A stretch of 64,000 nt of DNA from Natribaculum luteum (GTDB taxonomy: Archaea; Halobacteriota; Halobacteria; Halobacteriales; Natrialbaceae), in NCBI RefSeq assembly GCF_023008545.1, contig NZ_CP095397.1, positions 1,550,001 to 1,614,000 on the forward strand. Direction: 5' to 3'. Position numbers and translations under genes: made by a program. Of this stretch, positions 1-7,565 are shown piece by piece. The notes beneath the pieces were generated by a model that ran no database searches, was not told the origin of the DNA, and worked only from the letters and a program-made list of their open reading frames with translations. The stretch's first letter is position 1, and each line of letters begins with the position of its first letter.

Positions 1-84
1 CGAAACAGAAATCCGGCGGCTCGAGTGGGTCAGGGTGCGATTAGCGGCCGAATTTATTTCGGCCACGAATCGACTTATTTTTGG

Positions 85-143
85 ATGGGCCATGACGGAT
101 TCGAACCACGGTCGCAGCGAAGCTGCTCCCTGATTCGAATCCG
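85..143 (-). repeat. tRNA-tail stem-loop downstream of tRNA(CAU)
   Basis: Read on the minus strand, 143-132 and 107-96 form a 12-bp stem with one G-T pair (outer arms CGGATTCGAATC and GGTTCGAATCCG). The stem encloses a 24-nt loop at 131-108. The inner arm and the bases after it, 108-85, repeat the 3' end of the neighbouring tRNA (210-187) with one mismatch in 24. The loop can form a second small stem, GCAGC-TTC-GCTGC. An almost identical loop lies after tRNA-Arg near 9.5 kb. It could be an attachment-site scar, a processed tRNA-like RNA or a decayed repeat. The function is unknown. Confidence 0.7.
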
Positions 144-187
144 CCAGCGTTCCATTCCACACTGCTCGCTGTCGCTCGCAGGTTCCA

Positions 188-262
188 TGGGCCCTGACGG
201 ATTCGAACCATCGACCACTCGGTTATGAGCCGAGCGCTCTAACCAGACTGAGCTAAGGGCCC
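188..262 (-). tRNA. tRNA with CAU anticodon, probably tRNA-Ile2
   Basis: The full cloverleaf is visible: acceptor GGGCCCT pairs with AGGGCCC, and the T-arm carries GGTTCGAATCC. The anticodon loop is CTCATAA, giving CAU. The discriminator base is A and CCA is not encoded. The overall sequence resembles bacterial tRNA-Ile2 (CAU, decoding AUA after C34 modification) more than an initiator tRNA. In archaea this C34 would be modified to agmatidine. An elongator tRNA-Met is the alternative. No intron is seen. Confidence 0.88.
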
Positions 263-352
263 GTGCAAGCGAAGGAAAAACGTGCGTGATAGTTAACCCT
301 TGCTGTCCGACTCGCTCGAGAAAAACGGCCGCTTCAGACGCCGTCTGCGCCG

Positions 353-493
353 TTACATGACGAGCCCGAGTGCGACGAATTTTTCTTTGTCGAGTTCAGC
401 CTCGAGTTCTTCGCGGATGTCGGCCTCGGAGGTGTCTTCCCGTTCCTGTTCTTTCGCGTCGAGTTCGGCAACGTCTTCGTAGTAGTGACACAT
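353..493 (-). CDS. Small acidic haloarchaeal protein of unknown function
   Basis: A 46-residue protein starting MCHYYEDVAEL. It has a charged, probably helical middle (EEL/EAEL repeats) and no membrane segment. The open frame runs further upstream, but the ATG at 493 is preferred because a TATA-like stretch (rc of CATAAATC, about 519-526) lies some 27-30 bases before it, as expected for a leaderless haloarchaeal transcript. The opening MCHYY looks like a conserved small haloarchaeal family, but I cannot name a function. It follows the tRNA gene in the same direction. Confidence 0.6.
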   Translation of the reverse strand: MCHYYEDVAELDAKEQEREDTSEADIREELEAELDKEKFVALGLVM

Positions 494-661
494 GGTAGCA
501 CTACACACTACCCCAGGCAGCATAAATCCTGTTGTGGGTTCGTTGATGATTGTGGCTTTTCTACTCGAATCCGTTCTGGTGAGAACACCTCGAGTCGAAA
601 TGACTACTCGATCGTTCACCAGTTCGGCGAACGGTGGCCGATCGGTCGACGCCCTCTCAAC

Positions 662-1252
662 TCACTCGTCGGATTCGTACTGCGAGAGCGACTGATCGGT
701 CACGTCCGCCCGGTGACTCGTCGCCAGCCCCGCCAGGTGTGGCGCCTCGGGAACGATCAGTTTCTCGCAGGCGGTTCGACACGCGCTCTTGCTCCCCGGC
801 AGACAGAAGACGGGCGTGTCGACGGCGATTCCCGCGGTCGCTCGAGACGCCATCGCCCGCGTGCCGACTTCCTCCCACGAGAGCGAGCGGAAGAGCTCGC
901 CGAACCCCGGCAACTCGCGTTCGAACAGTGCCGAGGTCGCCTCGGGTGAGACGTCGTCTGCGGTGACGCCCGTTCCGCCGGTCGTCACCACGACGTCGAC
1001 GTCCCGTCGAGCGACGAGGCTTCGGACTGCCGTCCGGATCGTCGCGTAGTCGTCGCGTACCAGTTCGCGGACGCGCACCTCGTGGCCGTGCGCTTCGAAG
1101 ATCTCCTCGATCGTATCTCCGCCCGGATCGTCCGGATCTGCCTCCTGTGCGCGAGAACTCGAGACCGTCACGATCGCCACGTACAGCGGATCGATGACGT
1201 CGTGGCCGTGGTCGTCGGTCGAACGCCTGTCGTTCGTATCTTCAGTCGCCAT
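662..1252 (-). CDS. moaB: MoaB/MogA-type molybdenum cofactor biosynthesis protein
   Basis: A 196-residue protein of the MoaB/MogA fold, which binds molybdopterin and adenylates it before metal insertion. The visible signatures are the strand YVAIVTVSSSR (about 24-34), the TGGTG loop (91-95) followed by acidic residues (VTADD, 96-100), and LPGS near 151-154, which sits in the MPT-binding pocket of the family. The N-terminal 20 residues are an acidic, disordered halophile-style extension. It reads on the same strand as the COG0523 gene upstream, with about 60 bases between them. MogA and MoaB cannot be told apart here; archaea usually carry the MoaB form. Confidence 0.9.
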   Translation of the reverse strand: MATEDTNDRRSTDDHGHDVIDPLYVAIVTVSSSRAQEADPDDPGGDTIEEIFEAHGHEVRVRELVRDDYATIRTAVRSLVARRDVDVVVTTGGTGVTADDVSPEATSALFERELPGFGELFRSLSWEEVGTRAMASRATAGIAVDTPVFCLPGSKSACRTACEKLIVPEAPHLAGLATSHRADVTDQSLSQYESDE

Positions 1253-1313
1253 GTGCCTGTCTCGTAGTCCCAGGGCGAAATACTCTCCCCCGCCACCGTC
1301 GCTCGGTTCCGCG

Positions 1314-2567
1314 TCAGTCGATCGTTTCCGTCTCGCGCGACGAGACCGTCATCGTCTCGCCCATCGACGTCGGCGTCGGATTCTCGAACGCACTCCAGTC
1401 GTCGGCCATCTCCGCGTCGGTGAGCAGACACTCGTCCAGCCGCGCCTCGAGTGCGTCCACCTCGAGGTCGCGTCCGATGAGCGCGAGCCGAACCTCGCGG
1501 TCGCCCCACTCGTCGTCCCACGACAGGTCGGGCTGGCTTTGCCGGTAGGTCTCCTGTTGTTGCTCCGAGAAGCTCGCGATCCACCTGCCCGTCACTTCGA
1601 GGGTGGTCTCGGTGCCAGCGTAGCTCATCGTCAGGGCCTGCCGTTCCCGGCCGGCGACCCAGCACAGTCCCTTCGCGCGTACGAGGCCGTCCGGAAGCGT
1701 GGCGAGCAGGTCCACGAACCGTTCGGGGTGGAACGGTCGGGTTCGCTGGTAGGTGTCGACGGTGATGCCGTATCGTTCCGGCGGATGTGCGTGATCGTCG
1801 GCGTGGCTGTGTTCGTATCCGGCGTCGCGGTCGTGGCCGTGACGCTCGGTCGTCGTCTCGTCGTCCTCGATCGCTCGCTTCCAGCCCGCCGACTCGCGCG
1901 CGGCGGTGAGGTCGAACCGCCCGCTCTCGAGCAACTCCGCCGGGTCGAGCCGGCCGTACTCGGTGGTGAGAATCGTCGCACGCGGCTGGAGCGTCTCGAG
2001 CAGCGCCACCACGCGATCGCGTTCGGTCTCGTCGACGAGGTCGCACTTGTTGACCACGAGCAGGTCGCAGAACTCGACTTGCTCGAGCAGCAGGTCCGCG
2101 AGCGGGCGCGTGCCGTCTTCGTCGGGTCCCTGCTGAACCGGTTCTTCGTCGCCGTCGACGAACGCGTCGTAGAACTGTCGCGCGTCGACGACGGTGACGA
2201 CGGCGTCGAGGTCGTACGGGCCGGCGGCGGGCCCGCGGGCGAACTGGTGGGCGATCGGCTCGGGTTCGCCGACGCCCGATGCTTCCACGACGAGCGCGTC
2301 GAAGTCGTACTCTTTCCAGAGGGAGACGACCGATCGCGAGAGTTCCCCGCCGAGGCTACAGCAGATACAGCCGTTCTCGAGCGCGAGGACCTCCTCGCCG
2401 CTCTCGAGGTCGGTTCGGGCCTCGACGAGCGTCTCGTCGACGTTCACCGCGCCGACGTCGTTGACGACGACGGCGACGTCGCGGTCGTCCGTCTCGAGGA
2501 CGTGCGTCATGAGGGTCGTCTTCCCCGCGCCGAGGCCGCCACAGAGTACGGTGACCGGAACTGCCAT
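1314..2567 (-). CDS. COG0523 (CobW/YjiA-type) metallochaperone GTPase 1
   Basis: A G3E-family GTPase of 417 residues, likely delivering or trafficking a metal (Zn, Co or Ni). It has a Walker A (GLGAGKTT, 11-18), the family's metal-binding CICC motif (67-70), the guanine-specificity motif NKCD (173-176), a histidine-rich linker (about 243-261) and a CobW_C-type C-terminal domain. Only four bases separate its start from the stop of a second COG0523 gene, so the two are almost certainly cotranscribed from the promoter next to nikR. The metal cannot be read from the sequence. NikR next door favours nickel or a related divalent ion. Confidence 0.9.
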   Translation of the reverse strand: MAVPVTVLCGGLGAGKTTLMTHVLETDDRDVAVVVNDVGAVNVDETLVEARTDLESGEEVLALENGCICCSLGGELSRSVVSLWKEYDFDALVVEASGVGEPEPIAHQFARGPAAGPYDLDAVVTVVDARQFYDAFVDGDEEPVQQGPDEDGTRPLADLLLEQVEFCDLLVVNKCDLVDETERDRVVALLETLQPRATILTTEYGRLDPAELLESGRFDLTAARESAGWKRAIEDDETTTERHGHDRDAGYEHSHADDHAHPPERYGITVDTYQRTRPFHPERFVDLLATLPDGLVRAKGLCWVAGRERQALTMSYAGTETTLEVTGRWIASFSEQQQETYRQSQPDLSWDDEWGDREVRLALIGRDLEVDALEARLDECLLTDAEMADDWSAFENPTPTSMGETMTVSSRETETID

Positions 2568-2571
2568 TTAG

Positions 2572-3774
2572 CTATCCACGAGCGCTGCGTTCACGTCGTT
2601 CTTCCGGTTCGAACGGATCGGGATACTGTTCCCAGTTCTCGTCGAGCTCGGCGCCGGTGAGCAGACAGTCGTCGAGTCGATCGACCAGCCTGGCTTCGTC
2701 GAATGCTCGACCGATGAAGACGAGCCGGGTCATTCGGTCGCCCCACTCGTCGTCCCAGTCGTCTTCGATACCGGGCTGGGCCGCGAAAAACTGTTCGCGC
2801 TTGGCTTCGGGCAGCGTCGCGAGCCACTGCCCCGACGGTCCTGCCCGAACCGACGTCCCTGATTTGTCGAGCCCCATCGCGACGTCTTCGCGACCTGCAC
2901 TCCAGAAGAACCCCTTCGCACGGATCAGTTCGTCCGGCAGCCTGGGGAGCAATGCGGCGATCCGCTCGGGGTGAAACGGTCGTCGGCGCTCGTAGACGAA
3001 CGAGGTGACGCCGTGTTCTTCTCGTGGGTCGTGGTGATGGTCGTGTTGCAGTTCGTGTTTCCAGCCTGCACTGTTCTGTGCCTCTTCGAAGTCGAACCGC
3101 CCTGTTCCCAGGATCTCGTCGGGATCGACGTTGCCGTGCTCGGTACGAACGACCGTCGCACGAGTCTGGAGGCGTTCGAGGACGGCTTCGATCTCGTCTA
3201 CCGCGTCGTCCGGAACCAGGTCGCACTTGTTGAGTACGAGTACGTCACAGAACTCGATCTGATCGAGCAACACCTCTTCGGGGACACGCCCGGCGTCGGG
3301 CTCGAGTTCGCCGCTCACGAGTGCCGACCCGGCGTCGAACGACTCCCAGAAACTGTGGGCGTTTACCACCGTTACCATCGTGTCGAGGTCGTAGACGTCC
3401 GTCGGATCGAAACTCGCGTCATCGATCCCGAGCGTGAACGTCTGTGCGACCGGGATTGGCTCGGAGATGCCGGATGACTCGACCAGCAGGTAGTCGAACT
3501 CCCGGCGGTCGGCTAAGCGGCCGACCTCCTCGAGCATGTCTCCGCGAAGCCGACAGCAGATACAGCCGTTCGACAGTTCGATGATTTCCTCGCCATCGCC
3601 GAGTGCTGCCCGCCTGGCGACGTGTTCGGCGTCGACGTTCACCTCCCCCATGTCGTTGACCACGACGGCAGTCTCGAGGTCGTGGTCGGCCGTCAACACG
3701 TGATTGAGGGTGGTCGTCTTTCCCGCGCCGAGGCTTCCGCTCAGGATGGTCACTGGAATACGGTCGTCGTTCAT
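2572..3774 (-). CDS. COG0523 (CobW/YjiA-type) metallochaperone GTPase 2
   Basis: A 400-residue paralogue of the next gene, with the same order of motifs: Walker A (GSLGAGKT, 13-20), CICC (71-74), NKCD (182-185), a His cluster (HELQHDHHH, about 240-248) and a CobW_C-type domain. The frame is open 26 codons further upstream, but MNDDRIPVTILSG fits the family start and leaves a promoter with TATA-like bases near 3801-3811. It is the first gene of a two-gene operon and is transcribed away from nikR. A 15-bp perfect palindrome lies just upstream of its TATA region. The tandem pair suggests two metal conditions or two target proteins. Confidence 0.9.
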   Translation of the reverse strand: MNDDRIPVTILSGSLGAGKTTTLNHVLTADHDLETAVVVNDMGEVNVDAEHVARRAALGDGEEIIELSNGCICCRLRGDMLEEVGRLADRREFDYLLVESSGISEPIPVAQTFTLGIDDASFDPTDVYDLDTMVTVVNAHSFWESFDAGSALVSGELEPDAGRVPEEVLLDQIEFCDVLVLNKCDLVPDDAVDEIEAVLERLQTRATVVRTEHGNVDPDEILGTGRFDFEEAQNSAGWKHELQHDHHHDPREEHGVTSFVYERRRPFHPERIAALLPRLPDELIRAKGFFWSAGREDVAMGLDKSGTSVRAGPSGQWLATLPEAKREQFFAAQPGIEDDWDDEWGDRMTRLVFIGRAFDEARLVDRLDDCLLTGAELDENWEQYPDPFEPEERRERSARG

Positions 3775-3813
3775 ACTCCGCAAGCCACTATGATAGCTGG
3801 CTATTTCAATACT

Positions 3814-3828
3814 AGTTATTACATAACT
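3814..3828. promoter_or_regulatory. Palindrome AGTTATTACATAACT between nikR and the COG0523 operon
   Basis: Perfect inverted repeat with 6-bp arms and a 3-bp spacer in the 104-bp divergent intergenic region. It sits 40-54 bases before the COG0523 start, next to its TATA-like bases, and upstream of the nikR TATA. NikR or another metal regulator is the natural candidate to bind. The palindrome is shorter than the E. coli NikR operator, so the assignment is an inference. Confidence 0.5.
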
Positions 3829-3851
3829 CGATCCGAAATCATAACAACACA

Positions 3852-3859
3852 TATTATAA
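3852..3859 (+). promoter_or_regulatory. TATA box of nikR
   Basis: TATTATAA-like stretch in ATATTATAAC, about 20-27 bases before the nikR ATG at 3879. This is the spacing of a haloarchaeal leaderless promoter. Confidence 0.6.
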
Positions 3860-3878
3860 CGAGTAGAGTGTTTAATAT

Positions 3879-4301
3879 ATGGCCGTCGTCAGCGTCTCGA
3901 TGCCCGACGAATTGATCGACCGACTCGACGAGTTCGCGACCAACCACGAGTACACCGGTCGCAGCGAGGTCGTCCGCGAGGGTGTTCGCATCCTCATAAC
4001 AGAGTTCGAGAACGATCGCCTCGAGCGTCGACCCCTCGCGGGCGTCGTCAGCGTCCTCTACGATTACGGGACGACCAGCGTCGAGCGACGCCTCACCCGA
4101 CTTCGACACGAGCACGAAGATCACGTGGCATCGACCGCCCACAGCCACGTCGGCGACCACTGTATGGAGCTGTTCGTCATCGAAGGTGAACTCGAGGATA
4201 TCTCTGCGTTCGTCGGGACCGTGCGCTCGATCGAGGACGTCCGAACCGTCGACTACACCCTGTTACCGTTGGACGCCGTCGATCGACCCGAGACGTCGTG
4301 A
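3879..4301 (+). CDS. nikR: NikR-type ribbon-helix-helix metal-responsive regulator
   Basis: A 140-residue protein with an N-terminal ribbon-helix-helix DNA-binding domain ([18 protein letters not shown], then helices to about 45) and an ACT-like metal-binding domain. The metal ligands of NikR are recognisable: His-rich HEHEDH at 77-82, then H88, H90 and C95, matching the HxH...Cys pattern of E. coli NikR. It is expected to repress its targets when loaded with nickel. It is transcribed away from two COG0523 GTPase genes, so it probably controls them and itself. No nickel transporter or urease is visible in the window. Confidence 0.88.
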   Translation: MAVVSVSMPDELIDRLDEFATNHEYTGRSEVVREGVRILITEFENDRLERRPLAGVVSVLYDYGTTSVERRLTRLRHEHEDHVASTAHSHVGDHCMELFVIEGELEDISAFVGTVRSIEDVRTVDYTLLPLDAVDRPETS

Positions 4302-4475
4302 ACCGCTGGCGGCCACGACGTTCCTCGAGAGCCAACTCGAGGAGAGGCTGCGGTCCCAGCTGTTTCCGACCCTGATCGTAATTCGGTTCGTGGAATCGAA
4401 CGTGAGCCGGTATCGGCTATCATCCGTCAGAAAACGACGACAGCGACCACTCTTGGCGAAGCGGCCGGAAAGAAG

Positions 4476-4548
4476 CGCCGAAGCCAGGACTCGAACCTGG
4501 GACAACCTCGTTAACAGCGAGGTGCTCTACCATCTGAGCTACTTCGGC
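4476..4548 (-). tRNA. tRNA-Asn (GTT)
   Basis: Minus-strand cloverleaf with acceptor GCCGAAG/CTTCGGC, T-arm CAGGTTCGAGTCCTG and anticodon loop CTGTTAA (anticodon GTT). The discriminator is G, CCA is not encoded and there is no intron. A TATA-like run (rc of CGTGTATTTGAT) lies about 20-30 bases upstream. The gene is divergent from the CCA-adding enzyme that would complete its 3' end. Confidence 0.95.
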
Positions 4549-4643
4549 TCATCATCAAGTTGCCGCGTGTATTTGATAGGGCTTTCGTTTTCCCCGCACG
4601 GAGTTCGACACGCTTTCACGCACTGCTCGAGTACGCGCTCGTG

Positions 4644-6035
4644 ATGACTGACGAGGACGGCGAGACGGCGAACGAGTCTCGAGGTGACGAACTGGAGCGT
4701 GTCGTCGCTCGCGTTCGCGAGCGGATCGACCCCGACGAGGAGGAGCGATCGAACCTCCGGCAGGTCGCGAACGCGCTCGTCGCTCGCGCCGAAGCGGCCG
4801 CGACCGAGCTGTGTCCCGACGCCGACGTGGTGCAGGTCGGCTCGACAGCACGCGACACCTGGATCAGCGGCGACCGCGACATCGACGTCTTCGTTCGATT
4901 CCCGCCGGACCTCGACCGCGACACTTTAGAGGAGTACGGCCTCGAGGTCGGCCACGCCACCCTCCCTGACGGTCACGAGGAGTACGCCGAACACCCCTAC
5001 GTGAAAGGCACGTTCGACGGGTTCGAGGTCGACGTCGTCCCCTGCTTTCGACTCGAGTCGGCGACCGACATTCGGTCTGCCGTCGACCGCACGCCCTTCC
5101 ACACCGAGTACTTACAGCGCCGCCTCGACGCCGACCTCGCCGCCGACGTCCGGCTCGCGAAGGCGTTTCTCAAGGGAATCGGCGTCTACGGGAGCGACCT
5201 TCGGACTCGGGGGTTCAGCGGCTACCTTACCGAACTGCTCGTCCTCGAGTCCGGCGGCTTTCGGCCGTTACTCGAGACCGCGGCCGACTGGCACCCGCCG
5301 GTCCGACTCGATCCGGAAGACCACGGCCGGGCGACGTTCGACGACCCGCTCGTCGTCGTCGATCCCACCGATCCGGAGCGCAACGTTGCTGCCGTCTGCT
5401 CGACCGAGAACGTCGCGCGCTTCCAGCACTACGCCCGCGACCTGCTCGACGCCCCTCGTCTCGACCGCTTCGAACCCGCAGACCGCGAACCGCTCTCTGC
5501 GACCACGCTGCGCGATCACATCGAGCGCCGCGGGACGACGCCGGTCGCGATCCGCTTTCCCGCGCCCGACCTCGTCGACGATCAGCTCTATCCCCAGCTC
5601 GACAAGTCCCTCGCGGGCGTCACGCGCGAACTCGACGACCGCGGCTTCGACGTCTTCCGCGCGGCGACGTTCGCCGACGAGACCGCCGTCCTGTTCGTCG
5701 AACTCGCCGTCGCCGAACGGCCGACGGTCGAACGCCACGGAGGGCCGCCGGTCGACGTCCGCCAGCACGCGGAGGGGTTCTACGAATCCTATGCCGGAGA
5801 CGAGGACGTCTACGGTCCGTTCGTCGACGGCGACCGCTACGTCGTCGAACGCGACCGCGAGTTCGACCGCGCCCAGGACCTCCTCGAGAGCGACCGTCTG
5901 TTCGACGTCGGCCTCGGTGCGCACGTCCAGTCGGTACTCGAGGACGGGTACGACCTGCTCGTCGACGAGGACGTCGTCGCCTTGCTCGATGAGTTCGACA
6001 CGGAACTCGCGGCGTACTTCGACCCGCGACCCTGA
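4644..6035 (+). CDS. cca: CCA-adding enzyme (archaeal class I tRNA nucleotidyltransferase)
   Basis: 463 residues, the usual archaeal class I length. It adds CCA to tRNA 3' ends, which is needed here because the tRNA genes in this window do not encode it. The nucleotidyltransferase signature is GSTARDTWISGDRDIDVFV (66-84), with catalytic acids in DRDID; a third acid is likely in FEVDVVPC. The tail and C-terminal regions follow the archaeal pattern (VRLAKAFLKGIGVYGSDLRTRGFSGYL segment). The open frame extends 28 codons upstream, but MTDEDGETAN at 4644 is the likely start since the upstream stretch overlaps the tRNA-Asn promoter and is not acidic. Confidence 0.95.
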   Translation: MTDEDGETANESRGDELERVVARVRERIDPDEEERSNLRQVANALVARAEAAATELCPDADVVQVGSTARDTWISGDRDIDVFVRFPPDLDRDTLEEYGLEVGHATLPDGHEEYAEHPYVKGTFDGFEVDVVPCFRLESATDIRSAVDRTPFHTEYLQRRLDADLAADVRLAKAFLKGIGVYGSDLRTRGFSGYLTELLVLESGGFRPLLETAADWHPPVRLDPEDHGRATFDDPLVVVDPTDPERNVAAVCSTENVARFQHYARDLLDAPRLDRFEPADREPLSATTLRDHIERRGTTPVAIRFPAPDLVDDQLYPQLDKSLAGVTRELDDRGFDVFRAATFADETAVLFVELAVAERPTVERHGGPPVDVRQHAEGFYESYAGDEDVYGPFVDGDRYVVERDREFDRAQDLLESDRLFDVGLGAHVQSVLEDGYDLLVDEDVVALLDEFDTELAAYFDPRP

Positions 6036-6053
6036 CGACGCTCGGTACTCTAC

Positions 6054-7064
6054 TCAGTACTCGAGTCCGTGTGCTTCGGCGACTTCTCCGAGAGTCTCGT
6101 CGACGTCGACGCTGACGTCGCCGTCTGGCTCGATCGGCTCTCGCCCGTCGAACGTCTCGTGGACGAGCGCGACGCTGTCGGCGAGGACTTCGAGACCGTA
6201 TCCACCCTCGAGGACGAACGCGAGCGCGGCGTCGACGTCGTCCGCGAGCGTTCGAATCCTGTCGGTCATGAGTGCGTAGGCTTCCGTCGACAGGCGGATC
6301 CGGGAGATAGGATCGTGGCGGTGGGCGTCGAACCCTGCGCTGACCAGCAGGAGATCGGGATCGAACGCACCGAGGGCGGGTGCGATTACGTCGTCGAGCG
6401 CCGCCAGGTAGTCGACGTCGTCGGCTGCCGGCGGCATGGGGACGTTCATCGTCGTTCCCTCGCCGTCGCCCTCGCCAATTTCGTCGATCTCGCCGGTCCC
6501 TGGATACAGCCCGCCCTCATGAAGCGAGACGAAGAAAACGTCACCACGGTCGTAGAGGATGTCCTGCGTCCCGTTCCCGTGGTGGACGTCCCAGTCGACG
6601 ATCGCGACCCGTTCGGCGTCTCGTTCGTCGATGGCGTACTGGGTCGCGACCGCGACGTTGTTGACGAAGCAAAAGCCCATCGCGTCGTCGAACACCGCGT
6701 GGTGGCCCGGCGGTCGACCCAGCGAAAACGGCGTCTCGCGGCCGTCCGCCCCGTCGAGCGCCGTTTCAGCCGCCCAGCAGGCGAGCCCGGCACTCTGGAT
6801 GGCGGCGTCCCACGTCGCTTCGACCGCGGTCGTGTCTGGATCCCAGTTGCCGCCACCGTTCGCACAGAACTCGCGGACCTCCTCCAGGTACTCCCGGTCG
6901 TGAACCGCTGCGATCGTCTCGAGCGTCGCCGGATCGGATTCGACGTACTCGACGCCGTGTTTACGTTTCAGACCTTCACGGATCGCTCGCAGCCGGTCTG
7001 GTGACTCGGGGTGGCGCGGGCCGGGGTTGTGATCGAGACAGGTATCGCTGTAGCCGAATCGCAT
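6054..7064 (-). CDS. hdaI: Histone deacetylase family protein
   Basis: A 336-residue class II-type (AcuC/HDAC) deacetylase. Catalytic His pair HH (121-122) is in GRPPGHHAV. The zinc site is DWDVHHGNGT with D159 and H161, plus D246 in SAGFDAH. The transition-state Tyr is Y289 in LEGGYG. It removes acetyl groups from lysine or from small acetylated amines. Six bases separate it from the doublet histone gene upstream, so they are likely cotranscribed. This context supports a chromatin-protein or general protein deacetylase, but polyamine deacetylases share the fold and the substrate is not shown by the sequence. Confidence 0.92.
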   Translation of the reverse strand: MRFGYSDTCLDHNPGPRHPESPDRLRAIREGLKRKHGVEYVESDPATLETIAAVHDREYLEEVREFCANGGGNWDPDTTAVEATWDAAIQSAGLACWAAETALDGADGRETPFSLGRPPGHHAVFDDAMGFCFVNNVAVATQYAIDERDAERVAIVDWDVHHGNGTQDILYDRGDVFFVSLHEGGLYPGTGEIDEIGEGDGEGTTMNVPMPPAADDVDYLAALDDVIAPALGAFDPDLLLVSAGFDAHRHDPISRIRLSTEAYALMTDRIRTLADDVDAALAFVLEGGYGLEVLADSVALVHETFDGREPIEPDGDVSVDVDETLGEVAEAHGLEY

Positions 7065-7070
7065 CCGAGT

Positions 7071-7502
7071 TCACTCGAATAGCGAGAAGTACGTCTCGAT
7101 GTCTTCGGCTTTAATCGTTCGTCGGTCGGCGTGACGCGCCAGTTTCGCCGCCGCCCGGGCGACGTTGTCCGCGTAGTCCTCCAAGATGTCCGCGAGCGCG
7201 ATGCGGGCGTCCATCGAGACGCGGTACCGGCCGTCGATGTCGATGCGTGCGATCCGGTCGACGGGCGCGACCGGAAGCTCCAGGTCGTCCTTGTCGACGA
7301 TCGCTTCGACGCCGAAGTCCTGTGCCATCAGCGTCTTCCGACCGTCCTCCGTCGCCTGATCGGCTGCGTCCGCCGCGAGCGTCGCACCGTGTTCCTGGAT
7401 GCGTTTCGCGAGTTCCTCCGACGCGTCGGCGCTCACCCGGAGATTCCCCGCGTTCCGCCGGATGATCGTATCCACCGGGGCGAACGGAAGCTCGACGTTC
7501 AT
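7071..7502 (-). CDS. hstA: Doublet archaeal histone
   Basis: 143 residues forming two tandem histone folds in one chain, a haloarchaeal arrangement. Fold 1 is about residues 4-65 and fold 2 about 75-140. Each begins with a similar ELP-APVD-I-R segment, which shows an internal duplication. The doublet acts as a built-in heterodimer that could bind DNA or act as a regulator. The charge is mixed and strongly acidic, unlike eukaryotic histones. A TATA-like ATTAAG about 25 bases before the ATG suggests its own leaderless promoter, although an RPA gene lies 63 bases upstream on the same strand. Confidence 0.95.
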   Translation of the reverse strand: MNVELPFAPVDTIIRRNAGNLRVSADASEELAKRIQEHGATLAADAADQATEDGRKTLMAQDFGVEAIVDKDDLELPVAPVDRIARIDIDGRYRVSMDARIALADILEDYADNVARAAAKLARHADRRTIKAEDIETYFSLFE

Positions 7503-7565
7503 ACCCTAGCACCTGCAGTTGACACTCTTAATGGTTTTCCTACCTCGATCGGACTCGTGGCCGGT

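Noticed and set aside
1194-2660. Long plus-strand open frame of 488 codons antisense to the COG0523 genes
   Set aside because: It mirrors the GTPase frame, has the composition of an antisense shadow in GC-rich DNA and has no family motif.
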